A stretch of DNA of 31,875 bases from a virus: IMG/VR virus record IMGVR_UViG_3300030020_000068, positions 1 through 31,875 of that record, one strand, 5' to 3'. Position 1 is the stretch's first letter, and each line of letters starts with the position of its first letter. A program made the position numbers and the translations under genes. The notes below the pieces were generated by a model, which worked only from the letters and a program-made list of their open reading frames with translations, had not been told where the DNA came from and did no database searches. Shown piece by piece: positions 6,232-12,754 of the stretch.

Positions 6232-6777
6232 CAGTCTGATTTAATAAAACAATATCTTATTGAAGGTAAATCTTTTAAAGAAATACAAAGCGTTGTAACT
6301 ATTTCTAAAGCTACATTATCGTATCATAAGAAAAAACTTGGTTTACCAACGTTATCCTGTGGTAAGAGATATAATTGGAAATTGATAGGTGAAGACCTTG
6401 ACAATGGTTATGATATATAATATATTATAGATAAGTATGGTGTTTCAAATCATACTCTTTTAAATGCTAAATATAAAAATAAAATATTTTTTGAGATTCC
6501 AAAAAAGACATTAGAAATTTATACTGTAGAAAATCATTCTAAAGTTGGTTCAAATATAAGAAATAAAATCAAAAAGTTAATAAAAGAAAAAAACGGAATT
6601 CTTGAATGTCAAGAATGTGGTGTTGGAGAAATTTGGAATAATAAGAAATTAGTTCTTCAGCTTGATCATAAAGATGGAAATCCTAAGAACAATTTTATTG
6701 ACAATTTAAGAATTTTATGTCAGAATTGTCATTCTCAAACACATACATTCGCTGGCAGAAATGTAAAAAGGAACTAA
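6229..6777 (+). pseudogene. HNH homing endonuclease interrupted by an in-frame TAA
   Basis: From ATG 6229 the frame reads a helix-turn-helix N terminus (SFKEIQSVVTISKATLSYHK) and then meets TAA at 6418-6420. The same frame continues without shift to TAA 6775-6777. It encodes an HNH domain: CQECGVGEIW, then LVLQLDHKDGNPKNN, FIDNLRILCQNCHSQTH. Restoring one base would give a 182-aa enzyme. It is a pseudogene, or a gene needing read-through, or a split into a 63-aa DNA-binding product plus a silent nuclease half. It sits between tRNA-Gln and the kinase gene. Confidence 0.8.
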
Positions 6778-6778
6778 A

Positions 6779-7255
6779 ATGAAAAAATATATTTGGCTTC
6801 TTGTAGGGCTTCCGGGTGTAGGTAAGTCAACTTGGCTTAATAATCATGCAGTCAATCGTAAGGATGCTGTTATTGTATCTTCAGATACAATCATCGAGGA
6901 TATGTGCAAGGCAGAAGGATTGACCTACAATGAAGGGTTTCAACGTTTTATCAACGTTGCACAGAAAAAGTTCTTTCTCGATCTGGCAGAAGCTTTGATC
7001 GATGGTAAGGACGTATTCGTGGATCGCACGAATTTGACTGTAAATTCACGTAAGAAAATTCTCGATTTGGTTCCTGCCGGATATGATAAGCAGGCAATCG
7101 TTTTTCATTGTGATCATAAAATTCATAAGGAAAGACTCGCTTCAAGACCGGGAAAGACTATTCCGGGTCATGTCATCGACCAGATGGAAACCACATTTCA
7201 AATGCCGACTGTAGACGAAGGTTTCAGCGGTATCACCACAATCAATACAAACTGA
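6779..7255 (+). CDS. Polynucleotide-kinase-like P-loop kinase
   Basis: P-loop GLPGVGKST at residues 10-18, an SSDTIIE strand and helix, and VDRTNLTVNSRKKILD match the kinase half of T4 PseT/AAA_33 polynucleotide kinases, which phosphorylate 5'-OH ends of RNA or DNA. The 3'-phosphatase (HAD) half of PseT is absent: the protein ends at 158 aa. An arginine-rich lid (KERLASRPGKTIPG) follows. It begins one base after the broken HNH gene and may use AAAGGA at 6767-6772. In T4, Pnk repairs cleaved tRNA with RNA ligase; no ligase is in this window. Confidence 0.8.
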   Translation: MKKYIWLLVGLPGVGKSTWLNNHAVNRKDAVIVSSDTIIEDMCKAEGLTYNEGFQRFINVAQKKFFLDLAEALIDGKDVFVDRTNLTVNSRKKILDLVPAGYDKQAIVFHCDHKIHKERLASRPGKTIPGHVIDQMETTFQMPTVDEGFSGITTINTN

Positions 7256-7263
7256 GGTATAAT

Positions 7264-7593
7264 ATGAGATATGCAAATTTTGATAGAGTAAAACTAAAAA
7301 CAACATTTACACTTGAAGTTGTAAAAAATGAGAGTGAACGTAAAAATATTTTTTATGTAAAAAACCCTTGGAATTACGATCCACAATTATTTAAAATATC
7401 TGAACATGATATAGATTTTATCGTATATGATGCACCATTAATTGTTGGTGAATTGGTAGAATATGTTAACGATTCAAATAAAAAAGGGTTGTGGACAATT
7501 ATATCAATTAATGATGGTTATGCATGGTGCAGAGCCAATTCACAGACATACAATACTTTTAAAATTTTAGAGCTAAAAAGATATAGAGGATAA
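7264..7593 (+). CDS. Hypothetical protein (109 aa)
   Basis: ATG 7264 follows TGAGGTATA by a few bases (weak GAGG site). Beta-rich sequence with the motifs GELVEYVNDSNKKGLWTIIS and YAWCRANS, which suggests a small SH3- or barrel-like fold (inference). No recognised family. Confidence 0.55.
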   Translation: MRYANFDRVKLKTTFTLEVVKNESERKNIFYVKNPWNYDPQLFKISEHDIDFIVYDAPLIVGELVEYVNDSNKKGLWTIISINDGYAWCRANSQTYNTFKILELKRYRG

Positions 7594-7666
7594 AAGAAAT
7601 CCTCATATGTCAGAAGCTAAAGAAAAAATGAGACAATCAGCACTAAAAAGAGGTAATAATAAATGA
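7592..7666 (+). pseudogene. NUMOD3-like relic of a homing endonuclease
   Basis: A 24-codon frame reads KRNPHMSEAKEKMRQSALKR and then GNNK before TGA. NUMOD3 motifs of phage GIY-YIG/HNH endonucleases have the form NPhhSEETKEKhRxAxKG, so this looks like the last trace of a deleted endonuclease. It could be translated from ATG 7607. Its end provides AGAGG, the likely ribosome-binding site of the glycosyltransferase gene. Confidence 0.55.
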
Positions 7667-8631
7667 GTGATAGTATTTTGTTAGGAGGTACGGAATTAAT
7701 GGTAAAGCGTCTTAAAGATTCTTTACCATCAGAATTATTGGATAATTTTCAGATTATTCCGACAAGGTTAACAGAAGAACTTGATGAAAGCAAAATTCGT
7801 ATTGCTTATATTCATGATCTTGCGAATGATCCTCAACTTGCATATCTCGATAATGGCGGATGGCGAAAGTTTCATTTGCTAGTTTTCGTTTCTAATTGGC
7901 AGATGCAATCTTTCATTGGCCGTTATCAAATTCCTTGGGAACGTTGCCTAGTCATTCAGAACGCAATTGTACCTATTGACGTAGACCTTGATAAGAAGCC
8001 TACTGACAAGGTTCGTCTGATTTATACACCTACACCGCATCGTGGTCTGAATATCCTCCTACCAGTCTTCGAAAAGCTGTTAGAAGTCTATCCTGATCTA
8101 GAGTTAGATGTTTTTTCTTCATTCAAGCTTTATGGATGGGAACAAAGAGACGATCAATTTAAGTCTCTCTTTGAAAAATGTGAGAATCATCCTAACATAA
8201 ATTATCATGGTTCACAATCTAACGAAGTCGTTAGAGAAGCCTTGAAGAATGCACATATCTTTGCATACCCTTCAAAGTGGCAGGAAACAAGCTGTCTATG
8301 TCTTATAGAAGCTATGTCTGCCGGTCTGATCTGTGTTCATTCCAATTTAGGCGCTCTTTACGAGACAGCCGCTAATTTTTCATATATGTATCAATTTACA
8401 GAAGATGAAAATCGTCATGCACAAATATTTTACAGTGCATTGAGAATGGGTATTGAAAATCTCAAGAATGATGTTAATATAGGGTTGAGAATAAAGCACC
8501 AGAAGGTATATGCAGATCAAGTTTATAATTGGAATGCTCGCAAAGACCAATGGAACGCTTTACTTAATTCAATGTTAACTCTACCTAGAGAATTCGAAAA
8601 GCCAAAGTTTGTTTACAATACAGGATATTAA
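7663..8631 (+). CDS. GT-B glycosyltransferase (GT4-like)
   Basis: 322 aa with the C-terminal Rossmann half of GT-B enzymes well kept: RLIYTPTPHRGLNILLPVFE, NINYHGSQSNEVVREALKNA and HIFAYPSKWQETSCLCLIEA. The latter holds the E-x7-E nucleotide-sugar motif ETSCLCLIE. The N-terminal half is short and starts GGTELM. The protein should move a sugar from a nucleotide-sugar donor; the acceptor (modified phage DNA, virion or host surface glycan) cannot be deduced. The start ATG 7663 overlaps the TGA of the NUMOD3 relic. Confidence 0.82.
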   Translation: MSDSILLGGTELMVKRLKDSLPSELLDNFQIIPTRLTEELDESKIRIAYIHDLANDPQLAYLDNGGWRKFHLLVFVSNWQMQSFIGRYQIPWERCLVIQNAIVPIDVDLDKKPTDKVRLIYTPTPHRGLNILLPVFEKLLEVYPDLELDVFSSFKLYGWEQRDDQFKSLFEKCENHPNINYHGSQSNEVVREALKNAHIFAYPSKWQETSCLCLIEAMSAGLICVHSNLGALYETAANFSYMYQFTEDENRHAQIFYSALRMGIENLKNDVNIGLRIKHQKVYADQVYNWNARKDQWNALLNSMLTLPREFEKPKFVYNTGY

Positions 8632-8633
8632 TT

Positions 8634-8864
8634 ATGACTGAGAAACTACCAGTAAATATTGAAGAAAAAGGTTGGGTATTGGATTTTCGCTACAAGAATA
8701 AACTTGTAACTGAAGATTTTATTCGAAATCTTATTGAAAAGCAAATTCAATCTCTTAGCGATAAGGGTATTGAAATGTTTTCTGCTGCTCTTTATGCAGA
8801 AGCAAAAAAGCGTGCTAAACCACGATCTTTATCTATTGATCCTTGGGGTAATGAAGCCGCCTAA
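8634..8864 (+). CDS. Small hypothetical protein (76 aa)
   Basis: ATG 8634 lies two bases after the glycosyltransferase stop. Helical, charged, with the C terminus KKRAKPRSLSIDPWGNEAA. It ends convergently with the GIY-YIG gene, sharing two bases (8862-8863). No family recognised. Confidence 0.55.
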   Translation: MTEKLPVNIEEKGWVLDFRYKNKLVTEDFIRNLIEKQIQSLSDKGIEMFSAALYAEAKKRAKPRSLSIDPWGNEAA

Positions 8865-9601
8865 GCACATTGATATTTACAATTATTATTGTGCCATCTA
8901 GTAATATTAGATTTTAAAGCTTTTAAACCACACTTGATACAAGTAGACTTTTTATAAATTCTACTATCATTTGAGTGTTTGATTTTTTCTAATGTTTCTA
9001 AAGAATGGGATATTCCTTTATTCCAAGGGATATCACCACTTTTAAATTGTTTAGGTGGAATAATTCCTTGTTTAGCAATAGATTTCTTTTTTCTGGTTTC
9101 TTTAGATTCTTTAATTCCTTTTTTGACTCCGACAAGTTCACCAGATAGCCAACGAGGATCATCTTTAGAGACTTTTAGACCAAATCCATTTTTATCAACA
9201 ACTGATATTTTACCTTTATTTGCTTTAGAAATTTTTTGTTTTTGAAAATTTGTTTTTGGGTTTCCTTTTTGTAAAGGAAAACAATCTCTACCGCCTTCTG
9301 TCAGGTTATATAAAATACCTGTTGAATTTAGTTTTCTGCCATAAAATGCAATTAATTCTTCTTCTAAATAAAATGCTTCATCTTCAAAAAGATCAGTCGC
9401 ATACATAATTATGGGAGGATTTTTATTTGTCTCTTGACGAATTGTTTGAATTAAGTTATACTTATCTAAATTAGTATACTTTTCCCTACAGTGTGTTAAA
9501 TGTATTTTATGTCTGTTTCCACAACCTTTACCAATATAAAATGGCTGATTATTATCTAAAGGGTTTAAATAAATGTAAACATAAAATTTAGTTTCTAACA
9601 T
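8861..9601 (-). CDS. GIY-YIG homing endonuclease with NUMOD motifs and zinc finger
   Basis: The N terminus YVYIYLNPLDNNQPFYIGKG carries the GIY...YIG signature. The catalytic Glu is likely in EDEAFYLEEELIAFYG, followed by NLTEGG. The middle has NUMOD3-like repeats (QKQKISKANKGK; SLETLEKIKHS) that bind DNA, and the end a C-x2-C...H-x4-C finger (CIKCGLKALKSNITRWHNNN). 246 aa, apparently intact. It lies on the opposite strand to its neighbours, directly before the RNase H coding region. Its AGGAG site is masked by a hairpin. Confidence 0.9.
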   Translation of the reverse strand: MLETKFYVYIYLNPLDNNQPFYIGKGCGNRHKIHLTHCREKYTNLDKYNLIQTIRQETNKNPPIIMYATDLFEDEAFYLEEELIAFYGRKLNSTGILYNLTEGGRDCFPLQKGNPKTNFQKQKISKANKGKISVVDKNGFGLKVSKDDPRWLSGELVGVKKGIKESKETRKKKSIAKQGIIPPKQFKSGDIPWNKGISHSLETLEKIKHSNDSRIYKKSTCIKCGLKALKSNITRWHNNNCKYQCA

Positions 9602-9602
9602 G

Positions 9603-9640
9603 AGTGATTCTCCTTACTTATTATTTATAGAAAAATCACT
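9603..9640 (-). promoter_or_regulatory. Late promoter inside SD-masking hairpin for GIY-YIG gene
   Basis: Read on the minus strand, AGTGATTTTTCT (9640-9629) can pair with AGGAGAATCACT (9614-9603): 12 pairs, two of them G.U. The second arm holds the AGGAG site of ATG 9601. Between them lies an exact late box TATAAATA (9629-9622), which would start RNA near 9616 and leave out the masking arm. Confidence 0.7.
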
Positions 9641-9656
9641 TGATTTTCACGGAAGG

Positions 9657-10163
9657 ATGATAAATATTTCAATTTTGGTAGATTTTCACGGAACCATGAT
9701 AGCCTCTATCATGGTTCAAATTCATAGAGATAATAATTATCTGATCGACGAAGACCTGATTAGACACAGTATTCTCAATAGTATTCGTCGATATAGAACT
9801 AAGTTTGGTCGAGAATATGGTAACATGATTATTTCATGTGACTCTGGTAGTTCTTGGCGATACTCTATATTCGAACAATATAAAGCAAAACGTAAGAAAA
9901 GTAAAGACGAATCTGAATTTGATTGGGTAGCTATTCACGAATACATGGATAAAATCAAAAAAGAATTGCGTGAATATATTCCTTTTCCTGTCCTTCAGGT
10001 TGCCAACGCCGAGTCCGACGATATTATCGGAACTTTGGCTTCTTCACCATATGTGAAGAAGTGTCTGATTATTTCGGAAGATAAAGATTTCTTACAATTA
10101 TTATCAGAAAAAGTTTCTATATACAAACCTATTAGAGATATATTAATCAAGTTGAAAGATTGA
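9657..10163 (+). CDS. rnh: RNase H / 5'-exonuclease, N-terminal (catalytic) fragment
   Basis: T4 RNase H family (FEN-like 5' nuclease that removes RNA primers). Visible are SILVDFHGTM (first metal-binding Asp), a DSGSSWRYSIFEQYKAKRKK helical-arch region, the acidic ANAESDDIIGTLA and ISEDKDFLQLL. The frame stops at TGA 10161-10163, just before the helix-three-turn-helix domain, which is found in a separate frame at 10422. Start choice: ATG 9657 has GGAAGG touching it; ATT 9666 has that site nine bases upstream and would give the typical N terminus MSILVDF. An ATG at 9600 has no ribosome-binding site. Confidence 0.82.
   Translation: MINISILVDFHGTMIASIMVQIHRDNNYLIDEDLIRHSILNSIRRYRTKFGREYGNMIISCDSGSSWRYSIFEQYKAKRKKSKDESEFDWVAIHEYMDKIKKELREYIPFPVLQVANAESDDIIGTLASSPYVKKCLIISEDKDFLQLLSEKVSIYKPIRDILIKLKD
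9692..9716 (+). repeat. 10-bp inverted repeat inside the RNase H coding start
   Basis: AACCATGATA (9692-9701) and TATCATGGTT (9707-9716) are perfect inverted copies with a 5-base loop. The hairpin lies about 35 bases after the start and could affect translation or mark a nicking site of the adjacent endonuclease. Confidence 0.6.
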
Positions 10164-10360
10164 CCAACCTTCAGAATTTTTTCTTTCCTCAAAATTTCTA
10201 ATAAAATTTGCTTTATTAGAAATTTTTGGTACAGTATTGTATTCTTCATTAACATCCTTATATAATTGACTAAAAGATATTTTATGTATATTACAAAATT
10301 TTTTTAATTCTCCATGAATAATATACTCTATATCATTATGAAAGCGTATATAAAAGCCAT
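10143..10360 (-). pseudogene. C-terminal relic of a homing endonuclease within RNase H
   Basis: On the minus strand a frame from 10358 to TAA 10145-10143 encodes about 71 aa: FYIRFHNDIEYIIHGELKKF, CNIHKISFSQLYKDV and a final SEGWSIFQLD. The pattern GELKKFCxxHxIS...L...G W is the C-terminal DNA-binding repeat of phage GIY-YIG/HNH endonucleases. The nuclease domain is missing. An ATG at 10360-10358 preceded by AGGAT is in another frame by two bases, so a deletion has joined the old start to the tail. It splits the rnh gene. Confidence 0.65.
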
Positions 10361-10424
10361 TGATTTATCCTATTTTCTGTGGTAATATATTATTTATATA
10401 ATAGGATAAGGATTTTAATCAATG
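10358..10424. promoter_or_regulatory. Inverted repeat with minus-strand late box; overlaps start of rnh C-fragment
   Basis: TTATCCTATT (10365-10374) pairs with AATAGGATAA (10400-10409), and CATTGAT (10358-10364) with ATCAATG (10418-10424), with an 8-base bulge. TATAAATA is read on the minus strand at 10398-10391 in the loop. This is the same plan as at the intact endonucleases and marks the old endonuclease start. Its outer arm now also contains AAGGA (10408-10412) and ATG 10422 of the RNase H C-terminal fragment. Confidence 0.6.
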
Positions 10425-10802
10425 AAGGAAGAATTTTATACTAAAGATGAAATAAAGAAGTTTCTGTTTGAGCACATTATTAAAGGTGATGCAACGGATG
10501 GAATACCGAATATATTTTCTGATGATGATACTTTTATTAATAATACCAAGAGACAAAAGCCAATTTATCAAAAAAAGATTGATGAATGGTTTATAAATAA
10601 AAATGAGTTTGATAAGGTCATTGCAGACTCTCACTATATCAGAAATGATCGATTAATTAATTTAAAGCATACACCAGCAGAAATCAAGGCTGATATTATA
10701 AAAGATTTGATTGATCAAAGCAAAAAGCCAAATTTGCTTATGGATTATCTTCAAAAGTATAATCTTGCATATTTGCTAGAACATTACCAAGAATTTATTT
10801 AG
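10422..10802 (+). CDS. rnh: RNase H / 5'-exonuclease, C-terminal (H3TH) fragment
   Basis: Residues 11-35 (IKKFLFEHIIKGDATDGIPN) match the helix-three-turn-helix DNA-binding motif of the RNase H/FEN family (T4: MTKIIKGDKKDGVAS). The rest follows the T4 C-terminal domain, including NRLI-like NDRLINLKHTPAEIKADI (T4: ENLVLIDFDYIPDNIASNI). It has its own AAGGA site and ATG, 258 bases after the N-fragment stop. Joined to that fragment it would give an approximately full-length T4-sized enzyme (about 296 residues versus 305). The two pieces may assemble in trans, or the enzyme may be lost. Confidence 0.82.
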   Translation: MKEEFYTKDEIKKFLFEHIIKGDATDGIPNIFSDDDTFINNTKRQKPIYQKKIDEWFINKNEFDKVIADSHYIRNDRLINLKHTPAEIKADIIKDLIDQSKKPNLLMDYLQKYNLAYLLEHYQEFI

Positions 10803-10811
10803 GAGACATGA

Positions 10812-11261
10812 ATGGCAAGAAATAAACCAATTTCTGAGGTTTTTAAGGAAGCATCAGAAATCCGACTAAAGAAAGATCGCATTGATTTTCTGAGAAGTCA
10901 TGCAACGCATTTAATGCGTTATGTCGTGCAAGGAGCATATCACCCTAACGTGTTTTGGCTTTTACCTAAAGGTGTACCTAACTTTAAGAGGTCAGAGCCA
11001 GTGGGGTCCGAAGGGGCTTTCATGCAGGAATTTAATCGTCTTTATCTATTCTGTAAAGGCGGAAATGATAATCTAAAACAGTTTGATAGAGAAAGACTGT
11101 TTATTAATATGTTAGAAAAACTTCATCCAGATGATGCAATTCTACTTTGTCATGTTAAGGATAAAAAAATTAATTATTCATTTCTTACATATGCTCTTTT
11201 TAAGGAAGCCTTTCCTGACTGGCTACCAGAAAAAGCTAAAGAAGAAAATGATGTTGACTAA
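10812..11261 (+). CDS. DUF6433-like phage protein
   Basis: The block ISEVFKEASEIRLKKDRIDF, then YVVQGAYHPNVFWLLPKG, GGNDNLKQFDRERLFINMLE, LHPDDAILLCHVKDKKINY and a terminal EAFPDWLP follows the conserved outline of a 150-aa family widespread in T4-like and marine myoviruses. No enzyme motif is evident and the function is unknown. ATG 10812 is preceded by AGGAG (10801-10805). It overlaps the next gene in another frame. Confidence 0.75.
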   Translation: MARNKPISEVFKEASEIRLKKDRIDFLRSHATHLMRYVVQGAYHPNVFWLLPKGVPNFKRSEPVGSEGAFMQEFNRLYLFCKGGNDNLKQFDRERLFINMLEKLHPDDAILLCHVKDKKINYSFLTYALFKEAFPDWLPEKAKEENDVD

Positions 11262-11427
11262 ATCAGAAATTGAGGATACAATTCGACATCTAAGAAAAAG
11301 ATCAGATGCTTTTAACTATTATAAGGAAGGATTTTCTTATGACGTAAGAGACGAGCGAGTTGATTACCTTGTAATTGGATTTCTAGAAGATTTTTTAAAA
11401 CTAGATAAGGAAAATAACAATGAATAA
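11248..11427 (+). CDS. Small hypothetical protein (59 aa)
   Basis: Two adjacent ATGs (11248, 11251) lie within the end of the preceding gene; earlier in-frame starts have no ribosome-binding site. Helical and charged, with EDTIRHLRKRSDAFNYYKEG. It overlaps the next gene by 8 bases. Confidence 0.55.
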   Translation: MMLTKSEIEDTIRHLRKRSDAFNYYKEGFSYDVRDERVDYLVIGFLEDFLKLDKENNNE

Positions 11428-11764
11428 TGATTTACGCGATACAATGGAACGATTTCTTAAGGGAATGTTCCAGAAAGCAAGCGGAGATAGAATTGATGAA
11501 GTTCTATTCAAGCAAGTTAAGGGAAATAATACAGTCGTATTCAGAACCCTTGTAGACAAGGACGAACTCGATCTTAGGGAAACCTATAACGAATATTCAT
11601 TAACTTCAGATGAACTTCTTGAATTCATTTTGACCGATCAAAAGGTTGTCGATTTCATTCATGGTTACTATGCAGAAAGCCTTGCTGAGCTTCATGGTTA
11701 CTATGATCCTGATTTTGAATTCGATGATGAATTAGAAGATGCATTTTTTAAAGGTTTAGTATAA
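11420..11764 (+). CDS. Acidic hypothetical protein (114 aa)
   Basis: ATG 11420 follows AAGGA at 11407-11411. The C terminus is very acidic (YYDPDFEFDDELEDAFF). It is followed directly by a TTG start. No family recognised; conserved position between DUF6433-like and zinc-ribbon-like proteins suggests a core operon role. Confidence 0.6.
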   Translation: MNNDLRDTMERFLKGMFQKASGDRIDEVLFKQVKGNNTVVFRTLVDKDELDLRETYNEYSLTSDELLEFILTDQKVVDFIHGYYAESLAELHGYYDPDFEFDDELEDAFFKGLV

Positions 11765-11998
11765 TTGCCTAATTATAACGTAGAAAATAAAGAAACAGGC
11801 GAATATTCAACAGTATCAATGCCTTGGGTTGAGTTTGAGGATTATCTAAAAAATAATCCTCAATTTCGACAAGTTTTTGAAAAGGTTAGACTTAGTTATA
11901 GAGGCGTCGGAGACGTCAAAGTTCCCGAAGATTTCAATAGTATATTGAAGAAAATCAAAAAGGATTATCCGGGGTCTACAATTAATCCATTAAAGTAA
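11765..11998 (+). CDS. FmdB-like phage protein lacking the zinc cysteines
   Basis: MPNYNVENKETGEYSTVSMP, the EFEDYLKNNPQFRQVF repeat-like helix, and the ending FNSILKKIKKDYPGSTINPL match the small phage family usually called FmdB-like zinc-ribbon (KETGE...EYLKxNPxxxQ...KxxHPGSTIN). The usual N-terminal cysteines are missing here. It starts at TTG immediately after the previous stop, with AAAGG ten bases before. Function unknown. Confidence 0.65.
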   Translation: MPNYNVENKETGEYSTVSMPWVEFEDYLKNNPQFRQVFEKVRLSYRGVGDVKVPEDFNSILKKIKKDYPGSTINPLK

Positions 11999-12011
11999 AA
12001 GGTTATAAATA

Positions 12012-12749
12012 ATGGAAGAAGAACAAGAGCAAAAAGAAAAAGGAGACTTCTTGACCGAACGTAAGAGTAATAAGAAACCACAACTCCGTATTATTAAGCC
12101 AAAAACAAAAAATCAAGATAAAATTTTTAAAGCATTTGAAAATGAAAAACATGTTTTGATACATGGAACAGCCGGTACAGGTAAGACTTTTCTAGCACTT
12201 TATCTGGCACTTGATGCAGTTTTGAATAAAAGACTTTTTAATGAAGTGGTAATTATTAGATCAGCAGTTCCAGCAAGAAAGCAAGGCTTCTTACCCGGAA
12301 ACGAAGAAGAAAAGAACGAAATTTTCGAAATACCTTATGAAGCTATTGTCAATGATTTGATGCAGGCTCCCGGTCAATATAAATTTCTCAAAAATGAAAA
12401 GAAAATTAGATTCGTTTCTACCTCTTACCTTAGAGGTATTACACTAGAAAACGCTATCGTCATTATTGATGAAGTACAAAATTTCAATGGTGGTGAAATC
12501 GATACCAGTATGACACGAGTCGGTCATGGTTGTCGAGTTATGATTTGTGGTGACACAAAGCAAAACGATCTACTTTATCTACATGAAGACTCATGTTTAG
12601 AAGACGTTTTGAAGATTGTAGATAAGATGAAGTCTTTTGCTACAATTAAAATGACTCCTGCCGATAACCAGAGACATGATATTGTCAGAGAATGGATTGA
12701 AGCAAGAGACAGTAGTTCAAATACTCTGCCTAGATTTATTACAGGTTAA
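12012..12749 (+). CDS. phoH: PhoH-like ATPase
   Basis: Walker A GTAGTGKT at residues 52-59, the block EVVIIRSAVPARKQGFLPG, Walker B AIVIIDEVQNF near 150, and CGDTKQNDL place it with PhoH family NTPases (helicase superfamily-1-like fold), common in T4-like phages. The biochemical role in phages is unsettled; RNA helicase or ribonuclease-associated activity has been reported for cellular relatives. The N terminus is a charged, lysine/glutamate-rich stretch. AAAGG at 11998-12002 precedes the ATG. Confidence 0.9.
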   Translation: MEEEQEQKEKGDFLTERKSNKKPQLRIIKPKTKNQDKIFKAFENEKHVLIHGTAGTGKTFLALYLALDAVLNKRLFNEVVIIRSAVPARKQGFLPGNEEEKNEIFEIPYEAIVNDLMQAPGQYKFLKNEKKIRFVSTSYLRGITLENAIVIIDEVQNFNGGEIDTSMTRVGHGCRVMICGDTKQNDLLYLHEDSCLEDVLKIVDKMKSFATIKMTPADNQRHDIVREWIEARDSSSNTLPRFITG

Positions 12750-12754
12750 TAATC

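Noticed and set aside
6229-6777. Alternative genetic code (TAA read as sense)
   Set aside because: TAA, TAG and TGA all end many well-supported genes in this window, so the TAA in the HNH gene is a local lesion.
9600-9656. ATG 9600 as the RNase H start
   Set aside because: No ribosome-binding site upstream; the region is the masking hairpin of the GIY-YIG gene, and the extra residues have no counterpart in the family.
10164-10421. Group I or II intron within RNase H
   Set aside because: At 258 bases it has no visible group I core or group II domain V, the flanks do not join in frame by the direct repeat, and the C-terminal piece has its own start. An endonuclease relic fits better, though splicing is not strictly excluded.
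12004-12011. TATAAATA immediately before phoH
   Set aside because: It touches the ATG, so RNA started there would begin inside the coding region. It is probably chance in AT-rich DNA.
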